From positions 1 to 60,673 of the forward strand of contig DAHVDE010000074.1 in NCBI GenBank assembly GCA_027313705.1: DNA of 60,673 nucleotides. Direction: 5' to 3'. The position numbers were made by a program, and so were the translations under genes. Origin of the DNA: Actinomycetota bacterium. GTDB taxonomy: Bacteria; Actinomycetota; Actinomycetes; Streptosporangiales; Streptosporangiaceae. Under the pieces are notes generated by a model. The model ran no database searches. It was not told the origin of the DNA and saw only the letters and a list, made by a program, of their open reading frames with translations. Positions 51,999-60,671 of this stretch are shown one piece after another (the stretch's first letter is position 1; each line of letters begins with the position of its first letter).

Positions 51999-53893
51999 GC
52001 GGTTCGCTGCGGGCCGCGCTCAGCCGCGGCCCGCTGATTACGCTGACGGTCTTCGGTGCCGGGGCAGCTGCCCGCCTGGTCGCGCGGCCTGAGCTGGCGC
52101 TGATCTTGGCCGGCGTGGTGCTTTGCGTGCTGCCGATCCTGGTCGCGATGCTGATCACGCGGACCGGTCCGCTGGCGCTTTACGCCTGCGCTTGCGGCAT
52201 GCTCGCGGCTGGGTGGCTGGCCTATGCCGCAGCGGCGACCGCGTGGACCGCGATCCCCGTGGTGGCTTTGCTGCTGCCAGCCGCCGCGATGACCGGGCTC
52301 TACCCGGTGGTCATGCGAAAGCAGGAGCGCGCCGCCGAGGACGCCAGGCTGGCACTGGCCGACGCCGAGGCCGCGCGTGAACGCGGGAAGTGGCCGGCCC
52401 TGCTGGCCAGGATCGGGCACAGGGAAGTCGAGTACGCCGGGCGGGAGCCGGCGGTTGCCGGTTACCAGGTGCACCTGCGCTTGCCCAGGTCAGGCAAGGT
52501 CACCTATCAGATGCTCGCCGCCTGCACCGAGCGACTCGAGGTGGCCGCCAGGCTGCGCCGGGGCTCGCTCAGGTTCGAGCGCGGCGATCATGCGCACCGG
52601 GTGATCTTGCATGTGGCCGAGCGGGACATGCTGGCTCGCACCGTGCCGCTTCCTGCCGGGCACGAGCCGATGAGCATCAACCGCCCGGTCCCGCTCGGCA
52701 TCTACCAGGACGGCGAGGTGTGCGCGGTTACCCTGCGCGAGGTGGCAACGCTCATCGTCGGCTTGCGCGGTTCAGGCAAATCCAACCTGCTCAACGTGCT
52801 GATCGCCCAGCTGGCGCGCTGTCGCGACGTGCTGATCTTCGCTATCGACCTGAAAGGCGGCCGGATGGCCGCGCCCTGGATTGCGCCCTGGCTGGCCGGG
52901 CAGGCGGACAAGCCGGTGATCGACTGGCTGGCCACCGACAGGCAGGAAGCCGAAATCATGCTCAGGGCACTGCTGTGCGCCGTGGATGCCAGGGCGCGGT
53001 CGTTCAGCGGCGGCGAGAAGATCGTCCCTTCGGCCAGCCAGCCCGCGGTTCTGCTGGTCTGCGACGAAGTTGCGGTCATTCTCGGCCTGGGTACCGGCGG
53101 CCCGCGTCATGGTGATCAGGAGGTCTCCAACGCCACGCTGGCCGGCCTGGCGACGCGGCTGGTGATGACGGGCAGGTCAGAGGCGATCGACCTGATCATG
53201 GCCACCCAGCGAGGCGCTGTCACGATGACCGGTTCAGCGGACCTGAAGTCACAATGCGCGTTGCGGATCGGTCTTGGGGTCAGTTCGCAAGCCGATGCCA
53301 GGCTGATCATTCCCGACGACGTCAAGATCGCGGCCGAACTGGCCGGCCTGCGCCACCCCGGCAGCGGGATCGTGCACCAAGGCGGAAGCGGGGACAAGAA
53401 CGGCAGGGCATTGCCGGTGAAGTTCTACCGAATCGAGCACGACACGATCGGCGAGATAGCCGGGCGATTCGGCCACCTTAGGCCAGAACCCGATCCGCTG
53501 CTGGCAAGCGCACTCGGATATGAGTACCTGACCAGGTGGTCACGTTTCTACGCGCGCGGCAGCAGGCCGGCCGGCACCGCGACGGTCCTCGCTTCATCCC
53601 TGATCACTCCGGCCGTCGCCGCTCCCACCGTCAGGGAGCTGACCTCGGGCGAGCATCTGGACGGCGCGAGCGGTGCCAGGGCGCTCACGGTGGCCATGCT
53701 GAGGTCGGCCGGCGTCAAGGGCATGACGATACGCGGCATCGCCGAGCGCCTGGCCGGTGATGGCCAGGAAGTCGCCAGGCACACGATCGTCCGCTGGCTG
53801 ACGGAGGAAGCGGCGCTTGGCCGGGCAGAGCCTGCCTCATACGGACGATGGAAGTGGCGAGCGGACGACGATGCCAGCGTGGCCAGCGGCTGA
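51995..53893 (+). CDS. FtsK/TraB-like membrane-anchored DNA translocase
   Basis: 632 residues starting at the GTG that overlaps the previous stop. N-terminal membrane helices (LITLTVFGAGAAARLV, ELALILAGVVLCVLPILVAM, LALYACACGMLAAGWLAYAA, AIPVVALLLPAAAMTGLY), a coiled stretch (RKQERAAEDARLALADAEAA), then an ATPase core with Walker A LIVGLRGSGKSN (about residue 256-263) and Walker B AVLLVCDEVAVIL, and IMATQRGAVTM. The C-terminal 70 residues look like a winged helix (MTIRGIAERLAGDGQEVARH, TIVRWLTEEAALGRAEPAS). This is the layout of TraB of conjugative actinobacterial plasmids and of FtsK. No relaxase, integrase or replication gene is nearby. Confidence 0.8.
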   Translation: MSGSLRAALSRGPLITLTVFGAGAAARLVARPELALILAGVVLCVLPILVAMLITRTGPLALYACACGMLAAGWLAYAAAATAWTAIPVVALLLPAAAMTGLYPVVMRKQERAAEDARLALADAEAARERGKWPALLARIGHREVEYAGREPAVAGYQVHLRLPRSGKVTYQMLAACTERLEVAARLRRGSLRFERGDHAHRVILHVAERDMLARTVPLPAGHEPMSINRPVPLGIYQDGEVCAVTLREVATLIVGLRGSGKSNLLNVLIAQLARCRDVLIFAIDLKGGRMAAPWIAPWLAGQADKPVIDWLATDRQEAEIMLRALLCAVDARARSFSGGEKIVPSASQPAVLLVCDEVAVILGLGTGGPRHGDQEVSNATLAGLATRLVMTGRSEAIDLIMATQRGAVTMTGSADLKSQCALRIGLGVSSQADARLIIPDDVKIAAELAGLRHPGSGIVHQGGSGDKNGRALPVKFYRIEHDTIGEIAGRFGHLRPEPDPLLASALGYEYLTRWSRFYARGSRPAGTATVLASSLITPAVAAPTVRELTSGEHLDGASGARALTVAMLRSAGVKGMTIRGIAERLAGDGQEVARHTIVRWLTEEAALGRAEPASYGRWKWRADDDASVASG

Positions 53894-54038
53894 AAAGCGC
53901 GGCATCACCGGTGATTCCCAGCACTCCTGGCGGCAAGGCCGGTTATCACCAATCGATAGGAAACTGGTACAGCATAGCCGCCGTCATGCCAGCATCTAGC
54001 AACCCGGTGGTTCAATCCCTGGATGCTGGAGACGCTCC

Positions 54039-55745
54039 ATGGAAGATGTAAAAACTGTAAAAAAGCGCATATACATTCCCGCCGGGATGCATGTTCTACG
54101 GCCTGGCACACTTATCGCGGCGGCGATAGCCGTGTGCCTGGCGCAGATGGCGCTGGCAATCCCTGCGGTGCTTAACGGCCTGTTCCAGCAGGACCTTGGC
54201 ACCACTTCTGCCCAGCTGACCTGGATATCTGACGCGTTCCTTGTCCCGGTCTGCATGCTCGAACTGAGCTTCGGCGTGCTAGGTGACCTGTTCGGCCGCA
54301 AGCGGCTGCTCGTCGGCGGCGCGCTCGTGATGGCGACAGGTGACGTTATCGCCGTGCTGACGCCCGGTTCCTCGTTTCCGGCCAGCACCCGGCTGATCGT
54401 GCTCTGGACCGGACTGGCGATCGCGGGAATCGGCGCCGCCGCCATCTTCCCGACCAGCCTCGCCATGGTCGCGGCGGGCACGCACACGGCTCGCCACCGC
54501 GCCAGGTCGGTGTCGATCTGGGCGGCGGCGCTTTCCGTGGGCAACTGTGCCTCTCCCATCCTGGGCGGTCTGGCCGCCAAGCTGCGGTTCGGCGCTGATC
54601 CCCTGGCCGGCTGGCGGTGGGCCTTCCTTGTCGTCATCGCCCTGGCGCTGATCAGTGCCGCCATCTCGGCCCTGGCTGCCGCGGATTCCGCGTCGCCTGA
54701 AGGCCGGTCGCTTGACTGGCCTGGCCAGGTGACGATCGCCGTGGCCATCTTCGCGCTGCTCTATGCCGTGGTCCAGGGTCCGAGCAGCGGCTGGCTGAGC
54801 TATCAGGTCATCGGCGGGTTCGCGGTGGGGGCTGTCTTCCTGCTGTTGTTCATCGGCGTGGAAAGGAGATCGCAGGCACCTTTGCTGCGCCTCGATTTCT
54901 TTCATAACAGAAACTTCGCCGTCGCCGCGGTCGTTACCGTCATCGGGATGTTCGCCTTCCTCGGCATCGCCGACTGCACGAGCATCAGGCTGTCTGCCAT
55001 CCAAGGGCTGAGCCCGCTCAAGTCGGCCATAGCCTTTGTTTTCTTTAACGGCATCGCGATTGTCGAGCTGCCGCTTACCAGTCGCCTGCTCGAGCGGTAT
55101 AGCCCGAAGTGGCCGTTGTTCAGCGGACTGATGCTGATGGCCGCCGGTGCCTGGTGGCTGGCGGCCGTGCCAGCCTCCGATCCGTCGCTGACGCCGGTGA
55201 TCCCGGCCTTCGTGCTTGTCGGTATCGGCTTCGCCCTGGCGCTTACCGCGCTGTCGGCCATCGCCGTCAACACCCCGCCCACTCACCTGGCCGGCATGGC
55301 AAGCGGTACCACCAACATGCTTCGTGACCTCGGCTTCACTCTCGGACCCGCAGTGATCGGTGCGGTGGCGCTCAGCCGGGCGGCGGCGGGCATCCGCCAG
55401 CGACTCGCGGCCAGCGCGGCGCTGCGCAAGGCGCTGGCCGCGTTCACGTCCTCACCTGCTCACGTGCCGGCCGCGCTGCGGCCAGCCGTCGAGGCGGCCG
55501 TGCACGCGGTCAGTTCCGGGCCGCTCGGGGCGAACGCGGTGCCGGCCACCATCACGCTTGCCAATGGCCAGTCCAGGACCTTCAACCCGCTCAAACATGT
55601 CGCCTTCGACGCCCTCAGCCATTCTTATGCACTCGGGTTCCTGCTTTCTGGCGCGGCTGCTATTTTCGCCGCATTGCTGACCGTGCTCGCCATCCGCGCG
55701 AGTTCAGACGAGACGCTGCTTGATACCGAGACGCTCGATGAATAG
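54039..55745 (+). CDS. MFS efflux transporter, EmrB/QacA (DHA2) type
   Basis: A 14-helix drug/proton antiporter of 568 residues. LTWISDAFLVPVCMLELSFG and LGDLFGRKRLLVGGALVMAT are the MFS motif A region; ASPILGGLAAKLRFG resembles motif C of antiporters. A long extracytoplasmic loop of about 90 residues (RLAASAALRKALAAFTSSPA...KHVAFDALSHSYALGF) lies before the last helix, as in this subfamily. ATG with GGAG 7 nt upstream. A 145-bp gap separates it from the translocase; the ATPase gene follows after 36 bp. Substrate unknown. Confidence 0.9.
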   Translation: MEDVKTVKKRIYIPAGMHVLRPGTLIAAAIAVCLAQMALAIPAVLNGLFQQDLGTTSAQLTWISDAFLVPVCMLELSFGVLGDLFGRKRLLVGGALVMATGDVIAVLTPGSSFPASTRLIVLWTGLAIAGIGAAAIFPTSLAMVAAGTHTARHRARSVSIWAAALSVGNCASPILGGLAAKLRFGADPLAGWRWAFLVVIALALISAAISALAAADSASPEGRSLDWPGQVTIAVAIFALLYAVVQGPSSGWLSYQVIGGFAVGAVFLLLFIGVERRSQAPLLRLDFFHNRNFAVAAVVTVIGMFAFLGIADCTSIRLSAIQGLSPLKSAIAFVFFNGIAIVELPLTSRLLERYSPKWPLFSGLMLMAAGAWWLAAVPASDPSLTPVIPAFVLVGIGFALALTALSAIAVNTPPTHLAGMASGTTNMLRDLGFTLGPAVIGAVALSRAAAGIRQRLAASAALRKALAAFTSSPAHVPAALRPAVEAAVHAVSSGPLGANAVPATITLANGQSRTFNPLKHVAFDALSHSYALGFLLSGAAAIFAALLTVLAIRASSDETLLDTETLDE

Positions 55746-55781
55746 GCGAGGTTCACGGCCGCGCGGTTACGGGGGCAAGTT

Positions 55782-58259
55782 ATGGCGCCGCCGTCGAGAA
55801 ACTGGCCGGTGCTGTCAGGAACGGTCCCTCCGCTTGCCGATGGCTACACGCCGCGGCCGGAGACCGGGCTCGGGTCCTGGGAGGGCCTGCATCCTGGCAT
55901 TACCGTCATTCTTGGCCCTGACAGGGTTCCGGGCACGCCGGACGGGCATCGCGGCGGAACCGGCAAGACTCAGCTTGCCGCCGCTTTCGCCGGCCGGCTG
56001 TGGGCCGCGGGCGAGCTTGATCTTCTGGTGTGGCTTGACGCTGGCAGCAGAGACAGCATCGTGGCCGGCTATGCGAGAGCGCTGGCCGATATCAAGGTCG
56101 CGGCTCAGCCGGGAAAGCCAGAAGCCGCTGCCGCCCGGTTCCTCGCCTGGCTCGCCGAGACCGGCAGGCACTGGCTCCTCGTGCTCGATGGCCTGGTAGA
56201 GCCGGCTGACGCGGACCGGCTCTGGCCATATGGGCAAAGCGGTGAGGTGCTGGTCACGACCGAGGCGGCGAAGCTCAGCCCGGTGCCAGGGCGCCGGCCG
56301 CCGATCGCCAGCGAACAGGTCGCCTTGGGTGTGTCCGCCTTCAGCCAGCGTGAGGCGCTCAGCTACCTGTCGGCCAAGCTGAACGACGATCCCTATCAGG
56401 CTGCGGGATCTCTTGACCTCGCGATCGCACTCGACTGCCTGCCAGCCGGATTGGCCATGGCGATCGCGCACCTGCTTGACAGCGGGCAGAACTGCCGCCA
56501 GTACCGGCTAGCCTGCGAGCGGTACCGCCAGGACCGGCCGGAAGGCTCTGGTGACCCGCTGGCACCGTTCTGGATGTTTGCCGTCGACCGGGCCAGGCAG
56601 TGGGCACCACGCGAACTGGCCTGGCCGGCGATCAAGCTGGCCTGCGTGCTTGGCCCGGCCAGAATTCCTGGTGCGGTACTGACAAGTTCGGCCGCGTGCT
56701 CCTACGTCACAGGCAAGCAGCAGGTGAGCAGCGCCGATCAGGCGAGCGTGCGGACCACCTTCGTGAACCTGGAGCGGCTCGGCCTGGTCGCGATCGAGCC
56801 AGACAACGAGATTCGCACGGTCTGGATGCCTGCGTCGCTGCAAGCTTCGGTCAGGCAGGCCATGGGCCCGTCCGAGCTCAGCCATGTGGTCCAGGTAGCC
56901 GCTGATGCGGTCGGCGAGGCATGGCCGTCCGATGCCGGGCACGCCGAACTCGAGCAGGCGTTCAGGGACTGCGCGGTCAGCATCAGGAGATCGGACGAAC
57001 TGGCACTGTGGAGCCGCGGCTGTCATCCGATGCTGCTGCGCGCCGGGCAGAGCCTCGACGATGCGGCGATGCCGGAGACTGCCTCGATTTACTGGCGTGA
57101 CCTTGCCAGGCGTTCAGCGGAGTTCCTCGGTGCCCGCGCTCCGCTCACGATCCAGCTCCGCGAGCGGCTGGCGAGTTCCTCGGCCGCCGCCGGCCGACCC
57201 GACGAGGCGATCGGACTGCGTGAACGCCTGGTCGCTGACCTTGACGAGGCGGCTGGCCAGAACCACCCGCAGACTATCGCGGCCCGCGCCAATCTGGTCG
57301 TGGCCCTGCGCGCCGCCGGCCGGTTCGGCGACGCGATCATCTTGGGGGAGCGAGTCACCGCAGATAGCGACCTGGTGCTCGGCCCCGCTCACCTGCGTAC
57401 CACAGAGACGCTGCGGGAACTAGCTGGCGCCTATGCCGGCGCTCGCCGGTACCCGGAAGCGATCAGCGCGCTCAGGCGCTGCGTTGCCCTGCGCGAGCAG
57501 ACCATCGGCATGATGCACCAGGAGACTGTCGCGGCCAGGCACCAGCTAGCCCGCGTCTACCGCGACGCGAATCAGGCCAGGGAGGCGGTCAGGCTCTACC
57601 AGGACGCGCTCACCCAGGTCGAGAGCATTGCAGGCCGGGCACATCCAGAGGCGATCACAGCGCGTGAGCATCTCGCGATCGCCCTTTACGACGCCGCGCA
57701 GCCGGGCCAGGCGGTCGCGATGCTCGAGCAGGCGCTGGCCGCATGGTCGGCCATCGAAGGAGCCGGGCCTGCGGACACGCTGTCAGTCAGGGCCGACCTC
57801 GCCGCCATTGCCTGCCTGGGCGGTCGCCTGAAGGAGGCGATTCCGCTCTACGAAGGCCTGGCCGCCGACCTCGAGCGGATCCGCGGGCTCGGCCATCCAG
57901 CGACCTTGCGGGTCAGGTGGAATCTCGCTGCCGCGCTCCACAAGGCCAAGCGGCTGCCTGACGCGGTGCGGGCTGGGGAAGCTAACCTCGCCGGCTGCGA
58001 GCAGTATCTCGGTGCCGGTCATCCGGAGACCCTCACCACGAGGGCCAACCTGGCGCACGCCTACCACGCGTCCGGATTGCTCAAGCGGGCCAGTGCTCAG
58101 TTCGACCGCTCTCTGCGCGACTGCGAGCAGGCCCTGGGCGAGGACGACCCGCTCACAGAACAGGTGCGTGCCCTGCGCAAGCGCTACCTGGCCGGCCGCC
58201 AGGGAGCCGCTCCCATCATGGCCGGTCCGGGCGCGGGGCTACGAGCAGAGTCTGCATAG
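55782..58259 (+). CDS. STAND-type ATPase with C-terminal TPR array
   Basis: 825 residues. The P-loop GHRGGTGKTQLAAAFAGRLW (about 55-74) follows DGYTPRPETGLG, a motif I know from actinobacterial TPR proteins; WLLVLDGLVEPADADRLWPY is the Walker B and VLVTTEAAKLSPVPG the sensor region. A helical middle domain (to about 420) leads to 8-9 TPRs of about 42 residues (PLTIQLRERLASSSAAAGRP, PQTIAARANLVVALRAAGRF, PETLTTRANLAHAYHASGLL). This is the layout of signal-transduction NTPases with a repeat sensor. The N-terminal effector is missing or very short. The gene overlaps the convergent thioesterase by 44 bp. Confidence 0.8.
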   Translation: MAPPSRNWPVLSGTVPPLADGYTPRPETGLGSWEGLHPGITVILGPDRVPGTPDGHRGGTGKTQLAAAFAGRLWAAGELDLLVWLDAGSRDSIVAGYARALADIKVAAQPGKPEAAAARFLAWLAETGRHWLLVLDGLVEPADADRLWPYGQSGEVLVTTEAAKLSPVPGRRPPIASEQVALGVSAFSQREALSYLSAKLNDDPYQAAGSLDLAIALDCLPAGLAMAIAHLLDSGQNCRQYRLACERYRQDRPEGSGDPLAPFWMFAVDRARQWAPRELAWPAIKLACVLGPARIPGAVLTSSAACSYVTGKQQVSSADQASVRTTFVNLERLGLVAIEPDNEIRTVWMPASLQASVRQAMGPSELSHVVQVAADAVGEAWPSDAGHAELEQAFRDCAVSIRRSDELALWSRGCHPMLLRAGQSLDDAAMPETASIYWRDLARRSAEFLGARAPLTIQLRERLASSSAAAGRPDEAIGLRERLVADLDEAAGQNHPQTIAARANLVVALRAAGRFGDAIILGERVTADSDLVLGPAHLRTTETLRELAGAYAGARRYPEAISALRRCVALREQTIGMMHQETVAARHQLARVYRDANQAREAVRLYQDALTQVESIAGRAHPEAITAREHLAIALYDAAQPGQAVAMLEQALAAWSAIEGAGPADTLSVRADLAAIACLGGRLKEAIPLYEGLAADLERIRGLGHPATLRVRWNLAAALHKAKRLPDAVRAGEANLAGCEQYLGAGHPETLTTRANLAHAYHASGLLKRASAQFDRSLRDCEQALGEDDPLTEQVRALRKRYLAGRQGAAPIMAGPGAGLRAESA

Positions 58260-59073
58260 CGCTGCCAGCCGAGCCGACCGCATCAGCGATCCTGGTTGTC
58301 GCGAGTCCGGTGCCGCTTGCGTCGATCACGGTAGATGCCTCAAGCAGAACCCACTCGCCTGCCGGGTCCCTGTGCAAGGCCACGGTCAGGTCGACGTTGA
58401 TGAAAGTGAATCCCGACGCAGGCAGCGCCGCCCCGACGCCGCTGCCTGAATCGGCGACGAGCATGGTGCGCACCATCGGCGAGGGTTCCTCGCCGGCGAG
58501 CACAGGGATGCGCGGCCTGGCCCACGCCGCCCTGGGCCTGGCCTCGAGGCCACCCTGCCCGGTCACCGCCGCCGGCCCTGACAGCTGGCCGTCCGGCATG
58601 AGCACGTGGCCAAAATCGGCGGCGACGAAACGCCACTCGATCATCGAAAGGTAACCGCCCCGCGCCGTGCCGAAGATCTCTGGCGGCGGTCCGCCGCCGG
58701 GTGGTACCGCGAGAGCAGGGCGACCATCCCGCACCTGCGGCACCGGCGCTTCTGGCCGTTCGAGCCGCCAGCCCCGAGCATGCAGCACCTCTTGCCCCGC
58801 CGCCGCTATGACGGCCTCGACCAGTGCGACTCGTCGCCCGGACCTCACCGTCCTGGTCTTGACAGAGAGCCTGCCGACTGGGACGGGACGCAGAATGTCG
58901 ACGGATACCCTGGCTAGCCGCTGCCTGCGATCCGGCTCGTGCGCCTCGATCGCCCGAGCCGCGAGTGCCGACGGAGGACCGCCGTGCTGCGCGTCGTCGG
59001 ACCACGGACCTATAGTGGCTTGGGTCGGCAGGTAGCTGTCGTCGCTGACCCGCTCGTAGAACGCGCTCTCCAC
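58216..59073 (-). CDS. Acyl-CoA thioesterase family protein (TesB-like double hotdog)
   Basis: 285 residues. The first hotdog holds TQATIGPWSDDAQHGGPPSA, LAARAIEAHEPDRRQRLARV and SVDILRPVPVGRLSVKTRTV; the second RTMLVADSGSGVGAALPASG and FTFINVDLTVALHRDPAGEW. This is the TesB-like/thioesterase-superfamily type common in actinobacteria, thought to hydrolyse or bind acyl-CoA; no substrate can be given. ATG is 59073. Its last 44 bp lie antisense to the end of the ATPase gene. Confidence 0.82.
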   Translation of the reverse strand: MESAFYERVSDDSYLPTQATIGPWSDDAQHGGPPSALAARAIEAHEPDRRQRLARVSVDILRPVPVGRLSVKTRTVRSGRRVALVEAVIAAAGQEVLHARGWRLERPEAPVPQVRDGRPALAVPPGGGPPPEIFGTARGGYLSMIEWRFVAADFGHVLMPDGQLSGPAAVTGQGGLEARPRAAWARPRIPVLAGEEPSPMVRTMLVADSGSGVGAALPASGFTFINVDLTVALHRDPAGEWVLLEASTVIDASGTGLATTRIADAVGSAGSAMQTLLVAPRPDRP

Positions 59074-59204
59074 CTACCGGATGCTAACGTGCTTCACTGG
59101 ACCACAATGGGGCAGGTATCAGTTCCAATTAGCACTCGCGGGTCAGCGGGAGTGCTGCCAGACTCGATACGCTTCATGCGGAGGCTGCCTGATGCGGTGG
59201 TCCT

Positions 59205-59276
59205 GGGGTGCTAGCTCAATGGCAGAGTAGCGGACTTTTAATCCGTAGGTTCCGGGTTCGAGCCCCGGGCGCCCCA
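59205..59276 (+). tRNA. tRNA-Lys (anticodon TTT)
   Basis: A 72-nt cloverleaf. Acceptor GGGGTGC pairs with GCGCCCC (one G-T), D arm GCTCAATGGCAGAGT, anticodon arm GCGGACTTTTAATCCGT with TTT anticodon, and T arm CCGGG-TTCGAGC-CCCGG. Discriminator A; CCA is not encoded. No second copy of its 3' end is seen in the window, so there is no evidence for an integrated element here. Confidence 0.97.
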
Positions 59277-59716
59277 CCCCGCTAAGCCGCTGGTCAAGGC
59301 CATGTGACTTGCGGTTATGCTGACTCGATGACACCGTGACGGCCTCGGCAGTAGGCAGCTGTGTGCGGCGTGGAACGACCGTATGCGGCCGGCTGTGCTG
59401 AATACGTGCTGAAATCCAGTCCTTGCACCCCGCAGGCTGTCGTCACCGTCCGATGGCTGACCTTCCAGGGCAGCTTGCGGCAGCATCGGAGGCCCTGGCT
59501 CGGACGGCAACGCAGACGGACCGGCGCTGAGCCGATGATTCTGCCAGACCGTAACGCCGGTACTGTGCCTAGCAAGCGCGATGTCGGAGGCGGCTGTCAG
59601 GCAGCCGAAGATGCCAGACTAGGCACGCCAATGGATCAGAGTGAGCCAACGAGGTCAGAAAGCGGATGGCTCAGCTTACCCACGACGAATCATGCGCCAC
59701 ATGGTCACTTCTCTAA
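59277..59716. other. Non-coding or decayed sequence after tRNA-Lys
   Basis: About 440 bp with no gene I can support. A long plus frame crosses it but has no coding character; an antisense frame across the tRNA is an artefact of the tRNA sequence. Confidence 0.45.
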
Positions 59717-59995
59717 TGCCCGGACCTGCCGCTCGACGGCCGCAGACCCGACATCACTGAAGAGCAGCACCGTCTGCTCCAGCTATGCGCGATCCGGATC
59801 GATCAGGAGAGCGTGGACTGGAACGTCGTCGCCCGCCAGGCACAAGATCCAAGCGGTCTTGACGAGCTGTGGCAAGGGAATGTGTTTGAGAAGTCTGCGG
59901 CCGCAAAGCGTTCCGTGCCGATCTTGCGGAAGGCTCTACGCGACCCAGCTCCGCTGGTTCAGCGAGTCGACGCCGAGCTACACCAGCAACGGCGA
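59717..59995 (+). pseudogene. DprA-like N-terminal relic
   Basis: The frame after a TAA at 59714 has no ATG but reads DITEEQHRLLQLCAIRIDQE, SVDWNVVARQAQDPSGLDEL, WQGNVFEKSAAAKRSVPILR and DPAPLVQRVDAELHQ. This resembles the N-terminal segment of a group of actinobacterial DprA/Smf-like proteins (DNA-processing), ahead of their nucleotide-binding core. The core never appears: after ELHQ the match stops and a different frame carries an unrelated tail. A truncated remnant. Confidence 0.45.
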
Positions 59996-60125
59996 CTTCG
60001 ACACCTACTGGACCTGGCACCTGCAACAAGAACAACAGCGCGTCCACCACGCCAGATATCACAACCCGTGCACCCTCACCCCGTACCAGGCACCCGGATT
60101 AGACCCCGAAACAGGTGTCCCCTAA
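59965..60125 (+). pseudogene. C-terminal relic of an unidentified protein
   Basis: A second frame, overlapping the end of the DprA-like relic, reads SNGDFDTYWTWHLQQEQQRV then HHARYHNP and runs to a stop. The aromatic, charged composition (DTYWTWHLQQEQQR) looks like genuine protein and not a shadow, and reminds me of C-termini of small transposon- or phage-associated proteins, but I cannot name the family. It marks a deletion or insertion junction at about 59970-60000. Confidence 0.3.
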
Positions 60126-60323
60126 AGAACTGCACCCATGGCAGTTTCTGGGCCACCACCCACATGGGCGTATTCATCTGCCGCTAGGCAACTGTCCTGG
60201 CGCACCCAGAGCGGCATGTGAGCGGGTGTTCTCGGCTGGGATCGCCCGGGACCTCGCTGCGTTCTCGCAGGCTTGAAGGTGGACGTGGCCGACGATGATG
60301 CGGTCGTGAACCGAGACGGCGGG
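60126..60323. other. Intergenic, nothing recognised
   Basis: About 200 bp between the relics and the YciO-type gene with no supported feature. Confidence 0.4.
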
Positions 60324-60671
60324 CTATTCGAACCGGGAGGGGTCGCCGGCTCCGTGCCGCAGGATCTCTGGCAAGTCCTGTGACAAGTCGACGACGGTCG
60401 TCGGCTCGGTACCGCAGTCACCCGAGTCGATCACCGCGTCCACGGAATCGCCGAGCCGGTGGGCGATCTCCCACCCCTGAGTCATCGGCTCGTCCTCGCC
60501 TGGCAGCAGCAACGTGCTGGAAACGAGCGGCACACCGAGTTCGGCCAGCAGCGCCTGGGCTACCACATGCCGGGGAATCCGCACCCCGACGGTCTTCTTG
60601 CCCGGATGCTGCAGCCGGCGCGGCACCTCCCTGGTCGCGGGCAGGATAAAGGTGTAGCTGCCCGGGGTAGC
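60324..60671 (-). CDS. YciO/Sua5-type L-threonylcarbamoyladenylate synthase family protein (N-terminus outside window)
   Basis: The C-terminal about 115 residues of a YrdC-domain protein, which makes threonylcarbamoyl-AMP for tRNA t6A, or an RNA-binding relative. The frame runs open to the window end and reads ATPGSYTFILPATREVPRRL, QHPGKKTVGVRIPRHVVAQA, LLAELGVPLVSSTLLLPGED and DSGDCGTEPTTVVDLSQD. The TPGxYTFILPATxEVPxRL wording is that of YciO rather than the essential Sua5/TsaC. The start is beyond the window; a GTG at 60626 is internal. Confidence 0.85.
   Translation of the reverse strand, partial: ATPGSYTFILPATREVPRRLQHPGKKTVGVRIPRHVVAQALLAELGVPLVSSTLLLPGEDEPMTQGWEIAHRLGDSVDAVIDSGDCGTEPTTVVDLSQDLPEILRHGAGDPSRFE

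Noticed and set aside
59238-59510. 90-codon minus-strand ORF ending GARGSNPEPTD across tRNA-Lys
   Set aside because: This ending is a known artefact of reading the T arm and acceptor of tRNA genes on the opposite strand.
59361-60125. 254-codon plus-strand ORF as an intact gene
   Set aside because: Only the last 50 codons look protein-like; the middle is better explained by another frame (DprA-like). Treated as relics.
59205-60323. Integrated element using tRNA-Lys as attachment site
   Set aside because: No integrase and no repeated tRNA 3' end within the window; kept only as a possibility to check beyond its edge.
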